From contig NZ_AP028665.1 in NCBI RefSeq assembly GCF_041154455.1, forward strand, positions 434,001 to 498,000: a DNA stretch of 64,000 bases, given 5' to 3'. A program made the translations under genes and the position numbers. Each line of letters begins with the position of its first letter. Position 1 is the first letter of the stretch. Source of the stretch: Variovorax sp. V213 (GTDB taxonomy: Bacteria; Pseudomonadota; Gammaproteobacteria; Burkholderiales; Burkholderiaceae_C). Shown here one piece after another: positions 56,289 to 64,000 of the stretch. Below the pieces are notes generated by a model. That model had not been told where the DNA came from. It ran no database searches and worked only from the letters and a program-made list of their open reading frames with translations.

Positions 56289-58403
56289 TCAGAGATCGAT
56301 CTTGACCGTTGCCTTGATGGTGCGCGGAACGCCCACCGCCAGCCGCGTGCCCGCCGCCGACCAGTAGCGCTTGTCGCCGAGGTTGTCGACGTTGATCTGC
56401 CACAGCGTGCGCTTGCCGAAGAGCTGCGTCACGTAGCGCGCGCCGGCCGCGAAGATCGTGTAGCCGCCGATGAAGCCTTGATTCAGGTCGTCGATCGGCC
56501 GCTTGCCGGTGTAGTAGGCGCCGCCGTTGACCGACAGGCCCGGCACCGCCGCGATGTCGTAGGAGAAGAAGGCGCTGGCCGTGTGCCGGGCGGTGTTCTC
56601 CGGCATCTTGCCGTTGTACTGGGCGTTGATGCCGCGGAACTCGGCATCCAGCGTCTGCGCCGAGAGCTGCCAGGCCAGCTGCCGCGCCAACTTGCCCTGC
56701 GCCGAGAGTTCCAGGCCGCGATAGCGCTGGCGGCCGTCGGCCACGAAGGTGTTGGCGCTGTTGGTGTAGGCGCCCGGGCGTTCGATGTCGAACAGCGCGG
56801 TCGACAGCAGCGTGCCCGAGCCGGTGAGCCAACGCAGCCCGGCTTCCTTCTGCTTGCTCACGCCAGGCGGCATGCGGTTGTTCTGGTTCGCGGTGCCGGC
56901 GGGCGCGACTTCGCCTTCCTCGACGCCTTCGGCATAGGAGACATAGGCCATGAGGTCGGGCGTGAACTTGTAGCTCAACGCGGCCAGCGGCGTGGTCTTC
57001 TTCACGTCGTAATCGATTTTCGGCAACGTCGAGCTGGCGAACTGCGTGCTTTCGAAGCGCGTATGGCGCACGCCCGCCACCAGCTGCCATGCCGGCGAGA
57101 AGCTGATGCGGTCGAGCGCGTACAGGCCCAGCTCCCGGCTGTCCTGCGCGCCCGTGGTGGGCTGCGTGGGCAGCGCGGTGAGCGGCAGGTAGCCGATGGC
57201 GCGCGGAAAGTACAGGTTCTGCGTCGTGGTGGCACCGCCGTAGTTGCGCTGGAAGATCGGATCCTGGCTCTTGTCGCTCTGCGCAGCGCCCAGCGTGAGC
57301 TCATGCTGCACGCCGCCGGTCGCGAAGGTTCCGAACAGCTCGGTGCGCAGCAGGTCGGAACTCTGCTCCAGGTGCTGCACGTTGCCGGTGATGCGGCCGG
57401 CGCCGGTGCGCGCGTCGTAGTTGCTGAAGGTCGCCAGGCGCCGGTCGCGCTGGGCCTCGGAGTGGCCGGCCTCCACCATCAACGCCCAGTTGTCGCTCAG
57501 GGAGTAGTCGGCCCGCAGCTGCGCGTTCTTGACCTCGGCCTCGAAGACGGCCCACGGCGGGCCGATGAGCTTGTGCGGATCGGGCAGCGCCGGTAGCGCG
57601 ATCCGTCCGTTGACAGCCGCCAGGCGCGAGATGCCGGCCTGCTCGGTGATGCTCTTGCGGTAGTACTCCAGGTCGGCCTTGAGCGTGAGCCTGTTGTTGA
57701 CGCGCCAGTCGAAAGCGGCCGACAGGAACTTGCGGTTGCCGTCCACGCCGTCGATGGTCGAGCCGAGCTGCCCGCCCGCCGCGTTGATGCGCAGGCCGTA
57801 CTGGTTCTGATCACCGAACTGGCGGCCGAAGTCGACAAAGCCCTGCATCGTGCCCTGGTCGTCGAAGCTGGTGCCCACCGAAGTGACGGGCGTGCTGCCC
57901 GCGCGCTTGGTCACCAGGTTGATCACGCCGGCGGGCGAGGTGAAGCCGTAGTAGAGCGCCGAGGCACCCTTGAGCACCTCGACCCGCTCCTTGTTCTCCA
58001 TCGGGATCTCGGACACGTTGGGAATCGCGAGCGAGCCGTTGAGCCGGTAGTTGGTGCGGTTTTCGACGGCAATCCCGCGGATCACGAGCTGGTCGAAGGT
58101 ATCGCCGCCGTTCTGCTGGCGCGTGACGCCCGCCGTGTTGCGCAGCACGTCGTAGATACCGGCCGAGCCCTGCAGCTCGATGACCTCGCGCGTCACCGTG
58201 TTGACCGTGGCTGGCACCTCCATGATGCCGGCCCCGCGGAAGGTGCCGGCCTCGACGGTGTTGGCCACGAAGCCGCTGTCGCGGTCGGATCGGACGGTGA
58301 CCGCGTCGAGCTCGCCGCCCGCGGCGACGGTGGAGGAAGCGGCCTGCGCGCAGGCCAGCTGGGCCGCCAACGCGAGCGGCAGAAAGACAAAGAGATTGCG
58401 CAT
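56289..58403 (-). CDS. TonB-dependent siderophore receptor
   Basis: A 704-residue outer-membrane receptor. Signal peptide (FVFLPLALAAQLACAQA), a TonB-box-like start (LDAVTVRSDR), the plug domain with VPATVNTVTREVIELQ, LRNTAGVTRQ and KERVEVLKGASALYYG, and a 22-strand barrel ending in IKATVKIDL. These match ferric siderophore receptors. It is transcribed with the PepSY reductase gene and a Fur-box-like site lies about 78 bases upstream, so it is iron-repressed. The siderophore cannot be told. Mature proteins of this family usually end in Phe; here Leu. Confidence 0.92.
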   Translation of the reverse strand: MRNLFVFLPLALAAQLACAQAASSTVAAGGELDAVTVRSDRDSGFVANTVEAGTFRGAGIMEVPATVNTVTREVIELQGSAGIYDVLRNTAGVTRQQNGGDTFDQLVIRGIAVENRTNYRLNGSLAIPNVSEIPMENKERVEVLKGASALYYGFTSPAGVINLVTKRAGSTPVTSVGTSFDDQGTMQGFVDFGRQFGDQNQYGLRINAAGGQLGSTIDGVDGNRKFLSAAFDWRVNNRLTLKADLEYYRKSITEQAGISRLAAVNGRIALPALPDPHKLIGPPWAVFEAEVKNAQLRADYSLSDNWALMVEAGHSEAQRDRRLATFSNYDARTGAGRITGNVQHLEQSSDLLRTELFGTFATGGVQHELTLGAAQSDKSQDPIFQRNYGGATTTQNLYFPRAIGYLPLTALPTQPTTGAQDSRELGLYALDRISFSPAWQLVAGVRHTRFESTQFASSTLPKIDYDVKKTTPLAALSYKFTPDLMAYVSYAEGVEEGEVAPAGTANQNNRMPPGVSKQKEAGLRWLTGSGTLLSTALFDIERPGAYTNSANTFVADGRQRYRGLELSAQGKLARQLAWQLSAQTLDAEFRGINAQYNGKMPENTARHTASAFFSYDIAAVPGLSVNGGAYYTGKRPIDDLNQGFIGGYTIFAAGARYVTQLFGKRTLWQINVDNLGDKRYWSAAGTRLAVGVPRTIKATVKIDL

Positions 58404-58480
58404 GGAATCGCCCGTCGACGGGGCTTGATCCCGGCGACGACATCTGAAAGAGAGCTGGAGAGCGGCCGATTGTAAGACAA

Positions 58481-58501
58481 ACGAATGAGAATTATTCGCA
58501 T
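58481..58501 (-). promoter_or_regulatory. Fur-box-like site upstream of the siderophore receptor
   Basis: ACGAATGAGAATTATTCGCA (plus strand) is an imperfect palindrome with 11 of 19 matches to the E. coli Fur consensus and contains the GAATAATTCTCATT word common in Burkholderiales Fur sites when read on the minus strand. A TACAAT -10-like hexamer lies about 10 bases nearer the gene (58474-58469), so Fur would block it. Supports iron control of the receptor and reductase. Confidence 0.68.
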
Positions 58502-58614
58502 GACGGACCGTTTGCAGGCCGTTGTCGGCACGGTCGACGCCTGCCGCATCCGCGAAGCTCAGCCAGAGCCCGTAGCGCCCGCGCGCGCGCGGGCCGAACG
58601 CTCTCCGTACCTCG

Positions 58615-60071
58615 TCAGCGCCGCCGCTCGATCGCGCTCTCGCGGTAGTGGCGGGCTTTCTCCTCGTACATCGCGCGATCCGCGCGCTGCAGCGCCGCGT
58701 CGAGATGGTCGCCGGCATCGCAGGTCGCCACGCCGATCGCAAGGTTCAGCATCCGTCCGCTCTGCCCCGCATAGAACTGGTTGTTCAGCTCGAGCATGGA
58801 GGCGATGCGGTCGCGCATCGCCTCCGCCCCGCGCTCATCCGTCTTGGGCAGCACAACGGCAAACTCGTCGCCGCCGATGCGCGCGGGCCAGCCGGGCTCG
58901 TCGACCGCCTTGCTCAGCACCTCGCCCACGCGCCGCAGCAGCGCATCGCCGGCGGCATGTCCTTCCTCGTCATTGACGGGCTTCAGGCCGTTCATGTCGA
59001 TCACCAGCACCGACACCGGCCAGGGGCCCTTGCGCGACAGCCGGTTCAGTTCTTCCGAGAAGAAGGCGCGTTGCGAAGCTGCGTCAGCACGTCGTGCTTG
59101 CCCAGGTACTCGAGATAGGCCTCGGCCTTCTTCCTGGCCGTGATGTCGATCAGCGACACCAGCACGAGGTCCCAGGTGGCGAGCCGGTCTTCGAGCACGG
59201 CAAACTGCATGTGGATGTTCAGCAGGTCGCCCGTCAGTGCGTAGTTGACGACCTCGCGCTGCTGCAGCATCTTGCCGTTCCATAGGTCCAGCAGCTGCTC
59301 GGCAAAGGAGTCGTGCATCTCGTCGCGAAAGATGCCGGAGAGGTTGTCCAGCAGCTCGCTCTTGTCGGCTGCGCCGAACATGCGCAGCGTCTCGCGGTTG
59401 ACGTCGATCACGCGGATCTCCCGCATGCATCGCGTGATGAACTCGGGGTGCACCTTGATGAAGGTCGTGAAGTCGCTGATGCCCCGCTTGCGGATGTCGT
59501 CGAGCAGGATCTTGACCCCGCTGAAGTCTTCCACCCACAGCGACACGGGAGAGCGCTCGAACAGCTCGCGCGCGTAGCGCTCGCTCTCCAGGCGCAGCCG
59601 CTCGGCCCGCACGCGCTCGGTGATGTCGTCGAGCGACACCAGCACGCGATCCCATGACGCCTCGTGGCCGGGCAGCACCTGCACGCGCACGTGCACATCG
59701 AGCCTGCGGCCGTCCAGCGCATAGTTGACTGTCTGGTTGTCGAAGCAGAGTTTTCCGCGCCAGAGCTGGTCCAGCTCGTAGATCACGGGCGCGGTCATGT
59801 CGTCGCGAAAGATGCTGTCGAGCCGCGACAGCAGGTCGGCCTGGCTTTGCGCACCGAAGAGGGTGAGCGTGCTCTGGTTGACGCTCAGCACCCGCAGCTG
59901 CGCCATGCATTCGCGCACATGCCGCGGCTCGGCATTCAGGTGGGCCACCAGGTCCACCACACCGGCGCTGCGCCACGAATCGAACAGCTGGCGCAGCCCG
60001 CTGTAGTCTTCGAGCCAGAGCGACATCGGCGCAAACTCGAACATCGATTCGTAGTCGGTCGTGGACGGCAT
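58615..60071 (-). pseudogene. PAS-PAS-GGDEF diguanylate cyclase, frameshifted
   Basis: Two PAS-type units (about residues 1-150 and 165-320: SLWLEDYSGLRQLFDSWR and its repeat SLWVEDFSGVKILLDDIR) lead into a GGDEF domain. The first frame ends KHDVLTQLRN and then stops at 59046 after a few off-frame residues. The GGDEF part continues in the next frame from AFFSEELNRL through ARIGGDEFAVVLP to the stop at 58615. One base is missing near 59068-59073 (AACGCGCC where AACCGCGCC would restore LRNRAFF). If real, the cyclase is broken; if a sequencing error, it is intact. No I-site RxxD precedes GGDEF. ATG 60071 is the likely start. Confidence 0.8.
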
Positions 60072-60202
60072 GGATTTCTTCCTTTGCGCGAGGGGGTCGT
60101 GTCCGCAATGATGCACCCTCGGCGGACCGCGGCAATGCGCTGCCCATGCCTTTCAACGCCTTCTGGCGCGGTGCCGTGGCGGTGGCGTACCGCCGCGCGG
60201 AT

Positions 60203-61021
60203 TCAGCTTGTGAAGTAGAGGCCGCTGTACACGGGCACGCAATGCTCGGGAAACCCGGGCAGGTCGATCGAGCGCTCGGGCACCTGCCACTGCTCCCGCA
60301 GCGTGTAGCCCAGCGCCTCGACTTCCTTGACGAAGCGGCGGCGGTTGTAGACGTGCATCGGCGCGAAGCAGCCGGCGCCGATGTTCTGCGTCGTCACGTA
60401 GTCCTCGCCGCCATAGAGCGGAACCTTGTTCAGGAGAATGTGCCGGGGGCGCTGCCCGCACTGCTGGAGCAGTTGCGCGGGGCGCGCATTGTCGAGATAG
60501 TGCAGGGCGCCGGCAGAGATCCAGATGTCGTTGCCGGGCAGGGCCTGCGCCAGGTCTTCGGCAAAGCTCAATGCGCCGGCCCCGGCATCCGGCTTGCTGG
60601 CCATTTCTCGGCCGATGGCAGCGATCGCGGGCACTTCGACCACGCGCCAGGACAGATCCTTCGGCATCTCGAAATAGCGGCGGTAGGCATAGAAGTGGAC
60701 GCCCACCGAGCCGCCGATGTCCAGCACCTTGGTGGCGCCATCGCGGAATGCGCGTTCGAGCCACCACATCACCGGATAGTCGTAGGCAAAGATCTTCTTC
60801 GTGCGGACGTCCACGTATTCGGCCGCCAGTGCGGCGTGGTCGAACTCAGGACTGGGGGGCAGCGAACTCCGCGCCTCGGCAAAGCTTTTGAACAGGCCGA
60901 AGCAACCGGCGAAACCGGCCTCGGAAAAAAACCGCCGGCGCCGCCAACGCTGCAGCGCCGGCCGGGCGACCGGCCCCTCCAGGATCTGCCTGACGATTTG
61001 CGGAGCACCGGTGTAAGCCAT
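60203..61021 (-). CDS. TIGR04325-family putative methyltransferase
   Basis: A 272-residue SAM-dependent methyltransferase-like protein. The SAM motif is VLDIGGSVGVHFYAYR near residue 100; later AGALHYLDNA and HILLNKVPLYGG are typical of the TIGR04325 (LIC12133) group, which is often found in polysaccharide or surface-glycan clusters. ATG 61021 is chosen because GGAGGT precedes it. It precedes the diguanylate cyclase gene on the same strand by 131 bases. No other glycan gene is in the window, so the substrate is open. Confidence 0.8.
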   Translation of the reverse strand: MAYTGAPQIVRQILEGPVARPALQRWRRRRFFSEAGFAGCFGLFKSFAEARSSLPPSPEFDHAALAAEYVDVRTKKIFAYDYPVMWWLERAFRDGATKVLDIGGSVGVHFYAYRRYFEMPKDLSWRVVEVPAIAAIGREMASKPDAGAGALSFAEDLAQALPGNDIWISAGALHYLDNARPAQLLQQCGQRPRHILLNKVPLYGGEDYVTTQNIGAGCFAPMHVYNRRRFVKEVEALGYTLREQWQVPERSIDLPGFPEHCVPVYSGLYFTS

Positions 61022-61191
61022 GTTTACCTCCATCCTCTTGACGATCGCCGCCTGCCGCGGTTCTGAGGTGCGGTGGGCTGATTCGAAGAATGGCCGGCAA
61101 TGATCTTCCCCATGATCTGCCGCTCCGCGTGGAAGCGAACGCATTGCCAGCCCGGAATGCCGCCAGCATACGACAAAAGTATTAAATGTGT

Positions 61192-61884
61192 TTACTTTCT
61201 TGCGATGAAGTCGGGATGGCGCGCGCAGATTTCCGGCAGCGAACTCAGCGTGCCGGAGAGGTGTTCGCGCAGCGCCTTCTGTGCCGCGGCGCCGTCGCCC
61301 TTGGCAATGGCGCGCACGATGGCGCGGTGGTCGCGCAGGATCGCCTCGGTCTTGCCGGCCGTGGGCAGGTGCAGGCGCCGCAGGCGGTCCACATGGCCCG
61401 AGACGCGGCTCACCAGGTCCCAGAGGCTTGGCACATTCGCGGCTTCGTACATCAGGTGATGAAACTTGCGGTCGGCACCGACGAACTCGCCGTACTGCCG
61501 CGCCGCCGCCAGCGTGGCCTGCAGCGCGACCTGTGCTTCGAGCTGCGCGACCAACCCGGGCGGGGCCTCCTCGGCCAGCTGGTGCACGATCTCGAGCTCG
61601 ATGGAGCGGCGCAGAAAGTGCGCCTGCCGCGCCGCGTCGATGTCGATGCGGCTGACCAGGGTGGCGTGCTGGGGAAACACGTCCACCAGGCCTTCCTCGC
61701 TGAGGCGCAGCAAGGCCTCGCGCACCGGCGTCTGGCTCACGCCGAAGCGGTCGGCCAGCTCTTGCCGCACCAGCACCGTGCCGGGCACGAGGTCGAGGGA
61801 GAGGATGGCATCGCGCAGTTTTTCGAGCACCTGCGGTGCGGCCAGGCGGGTGCGGTCGAGTCGGATCCGGGGGAGGGCAGTCAT
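61192..61884 (-). CDS. GntR-family regulator (FCD/FadR type)
   Basis: A 230-residue GntR protein. The winged helix is at about residues 15-80 (LEKLRDAILSLDLVPG, LADRFGVSQTPVREALLRL); the all-helical FCD effector domain follows with the metal-site His in FHHLMYEAA and HRAIVRAIAKGD and EHLSGTL. FCD members usually bind sugar acids or other carboxylates. It is divergent from the sugar-acid dehydratase gene with 86 bases between starts, so it very likely represses that operon. Confidence 0.91.
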   Translation of the reverse strand: MTALPRIRLDRTRLAAPQVLEKLRDAILSLDLVPGTVLVRQELADRFGVSQTPVREALLRLSEEGLVDVFPQHATLVSRIDIDAARQAHFLRRSIELEIVHQLAEEAPPGLVAQLEAQVALQATLAAARQYGEFVGADRKFHHLMYEAANVPSLWDLVSRVSGHVDRLRRLHLPTAGKTEAILRDHRAIVRAIAKGDGAAAQKALREHLSGTLSSLPEICARHPDFIARK

Positions 61885-61904
61885 TCGCTGGAATTCTCGC
61901 TTTG

Positions 61905-61940
61905 ACGTAGTGATATATTAGTGTTTTAATGTAGTTGATC
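61905..61940. promoter_or_regulatory. AT-rich operator region for the GntR/dehydratase pair
   Basis: The gap between the divergent starts is much richer in A and T than the surroundings. It contains GTAGTGAT near 61907 and GTAGTTGAT near 61931, a direct repeat about 24 bases apart, with TATATTA and TTTTAAT between. These are plausible parts of the promoter and GntR operator, but no exact FadR-type dyad could be fixed. Confidence 0.35.
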
Positions 61941-61970
61941 CCACCCGAAGACTTGTTTCTTCAGCCCTCG

Positions 61971-63697
61971 ATGCCACGCTCCTACGACACCCTGCGCAGC
62001 GCCCGCTGGTTCGCGCCCGACGACTTCCGCTCCTTCGGCCACCGCTCGCGGGTGATGCAGATGGGCTACGCGCCACCGACTGGGTGGGCAAGCCCATCAT
62101 CGCCATCGTCAACACGTGGAGCGACGCCAACCAGTGCCATTCGCACTTCAAGCAGCGCGTCGACGACGTCAAGCGCGGCATCTTCCAGGCGGGCGGCTTT
62201 CCGCTCGAACTGCCGGCCATCTCGCTGTCCGAGAGCATGGTCAAGCCGACCACCATGCTCTACCGCAACTTCCTGGCGATGGAAACCGAGGAGCTGCTGC
62301 GCAGCCATCCGGTGGACGGCGCGGTGCTGATGGGCGGCTGCGACAAGACCACGCCGGGCCTCACGATGGGCGCGCTGAGCATGGGCCTGCCGTTCATCTA
62401 CCTGCCGGCCGGGCCGATGCTGCGCGGCAACTGGCGGGGAAAGGTGCTCGGCTCGGGCTCGGACGCCTTCAAGTACTGGGACCAGCGCCGCGCCGGCCAG
62501 CTCAGCGACCAGGCCTGGCAGGAGATGGAGGCCGGCATTGCGCGCAGCCATGGCACCTGCATGACCATGGGCACCGCGGCCACCATGATGGGCATTGCCG
62601 AGGCCGTGGGCTTCACGCTGTCGGGCGCCTCGAGCATTCCCGCGGCCGACGCCAACCACGTGCGCATGAGCGCCGAATGCGGCCGCCGCATCGTCGAGAT
62701 GGTGTGGGACGACCTGACGCCGGCGAAGATGCTCACGCGCGACAACTTCGAGAACGGCATCGCCTGCGCCATGGCGATGGGATGCAGCACCAACGCGATC
62801 GTGCACCTGATCGCCATGTCGCGCCGCGCCGGCCATCCGGTCACGCTGGACGACTTCGATGCCGCGAGCCGCCGCGTGCCGGTCGTCGCCAACATCCGGC
62901 CGAGCGGCGACACCTACCTGATGGAAGACTTCTTCTATGCGGGCGGCCTGCCCGCGATGCTGGAGCGCATCCGCGGCCACCTGAAGACCGAGGCGCGCAC
63001 GGTCAATGGCCGCACCATCGGGCAGAACATCGGGGGCGCGGAAGTCTTCAACGACGACGTGATCCGCCCGCTCGACAACCCCATCTATGCCGAAGGCGCG
63101 CTGGCCGTGCTGCGCGGCAACCTCGCACCCGACGGCGTGGTGATCAAGCCCAGCGCCTGCGCGCCGCATCTGCTGCAGCACACCGGGCGCGCGCTGGTGT
63201 TCGACGACTATCCCAGCCTGAAAGAAGCGGTGGACGACCCCTCGCTCGACGTGACCGGCGACGACATCCTGGTGCTGCGCAATGCCGGGCCGCGCGGCGC
63301 CGGCATGCCCGAGTGGGGCATGCTGCCGATCCCGACCAAGCTGCTGAAGCAGGGCGTGAAGGACATGCTGCGCCTGTCGGACGCGCGCATGAGCGGCACC
63401 AGCTACGGCGGCTGCCTGCTGCACTGCTCGCCCGAGTCGGCCGTCGGCGGGCCGCTGGCACTGGTCCGCACAGGCGACCGCATCCGCGTCGATGTGCCGC
63501 AGCGGCTCATTCACCTGGAAGTGAGCGACCAAGAACTGGCGCGCCGCAAGGCCGCGTGGACGCCGCCCGCGCCGCGCTACGAGCGCGGCTACGGCTGGAT
63601 GTTCGGCCGCCACATCCTGCAGGCCAACGAGGGCTGCGACTTCGACTTTCTCGAAACCGAATTCGGCCGGCCGGTGCCCGAGCCGGACATCTTCTGA
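61971..63697 (+). CDS. IlvD/Edd-family sugar-acid dehydratase (L-arabinonate dehydratase-like), frameshifted as given
   Basis: A [2Fe-2S]-type dehydratase of about 575 residues that removes water from an aldonic acid such as L-arabinonate. The N-terminus (SYDTLRSARWFAPDDFRSFG) is in one frame; from WVGKPIIAIVNTWSDANQ onward it is in the next. GCGCCACCGAC at 62071-62080 lacks one C compared with GCGCCCACCGAC, which would read YAPTDWVGK. The rest is complete: LMGGCDKTTPG, ARSHGTCMTMGTA with its cluster Cys residues and SDARMSGTSYGG near the C-terminus. A GTG at 62084 could start a shorter product lacking the first 37 residues. The divergent GntR gene and downstream RraA-like gene complete a sugar-acid unit. 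Confidence 0.85.
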
Positions 63698-63740
63698 AGA
63701 CCATTTGTTCGAACGAACGATCCAACCCACGGAGACCCAT

Positions 63741-64000
63741 GTGAATCCCCAGACCCGCGAGAAGCTGATGAAAGTCAGCACCGCCACGCTGTGCACGGCG
63801 CTGTTCAAGCGCGGACTGCGCAACCAGTTCATCCAGAACGTGCACCCGCTCAACCCCGCGCTGCCCAACATGGTGGGCGAGGCCTTCACGCTGCGCTACA
63901 TGCCCGCGCGAGAGGACCTGAACCCCATCACCGTGTTCAACGACCGCAACCATCCGCAGCGCCAGGCCGTGGAGCAGTGCCCCGTGGGCGCGGTGCTGCT
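63741..64000 (+). CDS. RraA-like aldolase/decarboxylase-family protein, 5' part
   Basis: A GTG start (overlapping an ATGTGA) begins 43 bases after the dehydratase stop. The first 86 codons read LMKVSTATLCTALFKRGLRN and PNMVGEAFTLRYMPAREDL, the start of the RraA/HMG-aldolase family; members act as 4-hydroxy-4-methyl-2-oxoglutarate aldolase or oxaloacetate decarboxylase, or as RNase E inhibitors. The context of a sugar-acid dehydratase favours an enzymatic role on a 2-oxo acid. The gene is cut by the window end. Confidence 0.82.
   Translation, partial: MNPQTREKLMKVSTATLCTALFKRGLRNQFIQNVHPLNPALPNMVGEAFTLRYMPAREDLNPITVFNDRNHPQRQAVEQCPVGAVL

Noticed and set aside
1..64000. CRISPR arrays, tRNA or rRNA genes, complete insertion sequences
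   Set aside because: No regularly spaced repeats, cloverleaf sequences, rRNA segments or transposase genes were seen; the only mobile-element gene is the partial tyrosine recombinase at the left edge.

Overview
The window is 64 kb of GC-rich DNA from a Gram-negative bacterium. The best guess is a betaproteobacterium of the order Burkholderiales, family Comamonadaceae, and Variovorax or a close relative fits. The reasons are the four orphan tripartite-tricarboxylate (Bug/TctC) periplasmic binding proteins, a Burkholderiales-type 16-strand porin, many LysR and AraC regulators each paired with a catabolic cluster, and the very high third-position GC. This placement is inferred from gene content; no rRNA or tRNA gene is visible. 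The region is metabolic and accessory, almost entirely uptake, catabolism and its control.

Layout, left to right. 1-5.9 kb: 3' end of a tyrosine recombinase, a 2-pyrone-4,6-dicarboxylate lactonase-like amidohydrolase, a LysR regulator, then (minus strand) a Bug protein, a porin and a second LysR gene. 6-11 kb: a plus-strand catabolic cluster of class III CoA-transferase, intradiol ring-cleavage dioxygenase, citryl-CoA-lyase-type enzyme and two Bug proteins. 11-14.6 kb: a TctD/TctE-like two-component system, an unusual array of 11-bp-spaced heptamers, a TerC-family membrane protein, a Usp-like protein and a terminator. 14.6-19 kb: a multi-PAS diguanylate cyclase, a small secreted protein and a ParE/Phd-type toxin-antitoxin pair. 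19-21.2 kb: a secreted metallo-beta-lactamase-fold protein with degenerate metal motif, divergent from a LysR gene. 21.2-29.5 kb: a seven-gene operon (acyl-CoA ligase, complete Liv-type ABC transporter, nitronate monooxygenase) divergent from an AraC gene.

29.5-36.5 kb: a 45-codon gene, HxlR regulator, DoxX-like and SDR genes, an AraC gene bracketed by a 28-bp inverted repeat, and a PaoABC-type periplasmic molybdenum aldehyde oxidoreductase. 36.5-41.4 kb: MFS exporter, Bug protein, amidase and divergent LysR gene. 41.4-47.7 kb: the most interesting cluster, a StyA1/StyA2B-like flavin monooxygenase pair (the second fused to its own flavin reductase) with an SDR and a dienelactone-hydrolase/SnoaL fusion, divergent from an AraC gene. 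47.7-53.8 kb: small AraC, VOC, NTF2-like, MerR-ATPase fusion, an atypical short PyrF, a small tyrosine phosphatase, RidA and LysR genes. 53.8-58.5 kb: a TonB-dependent siderophore receptor with a Fur-box-like site and a membrane PepSY/flavodoxin/FNR reductase. 58.6-64 kb: a frameshifted diguanylate cyclase, a TIGR04325-type methyltransferase, and a GntR regulator divergent from a sugar-acid dehydratase (also frameshifted as given) and an RraA-like gene cut by the window end.

Most units follow one pattern: a regulator faces its own small catabolic operon, often with a Bug protein or ABC transporter for uptake. The two single-base frameshifts both look like loss of one C, so either gene decay or sequencing error could explain them.
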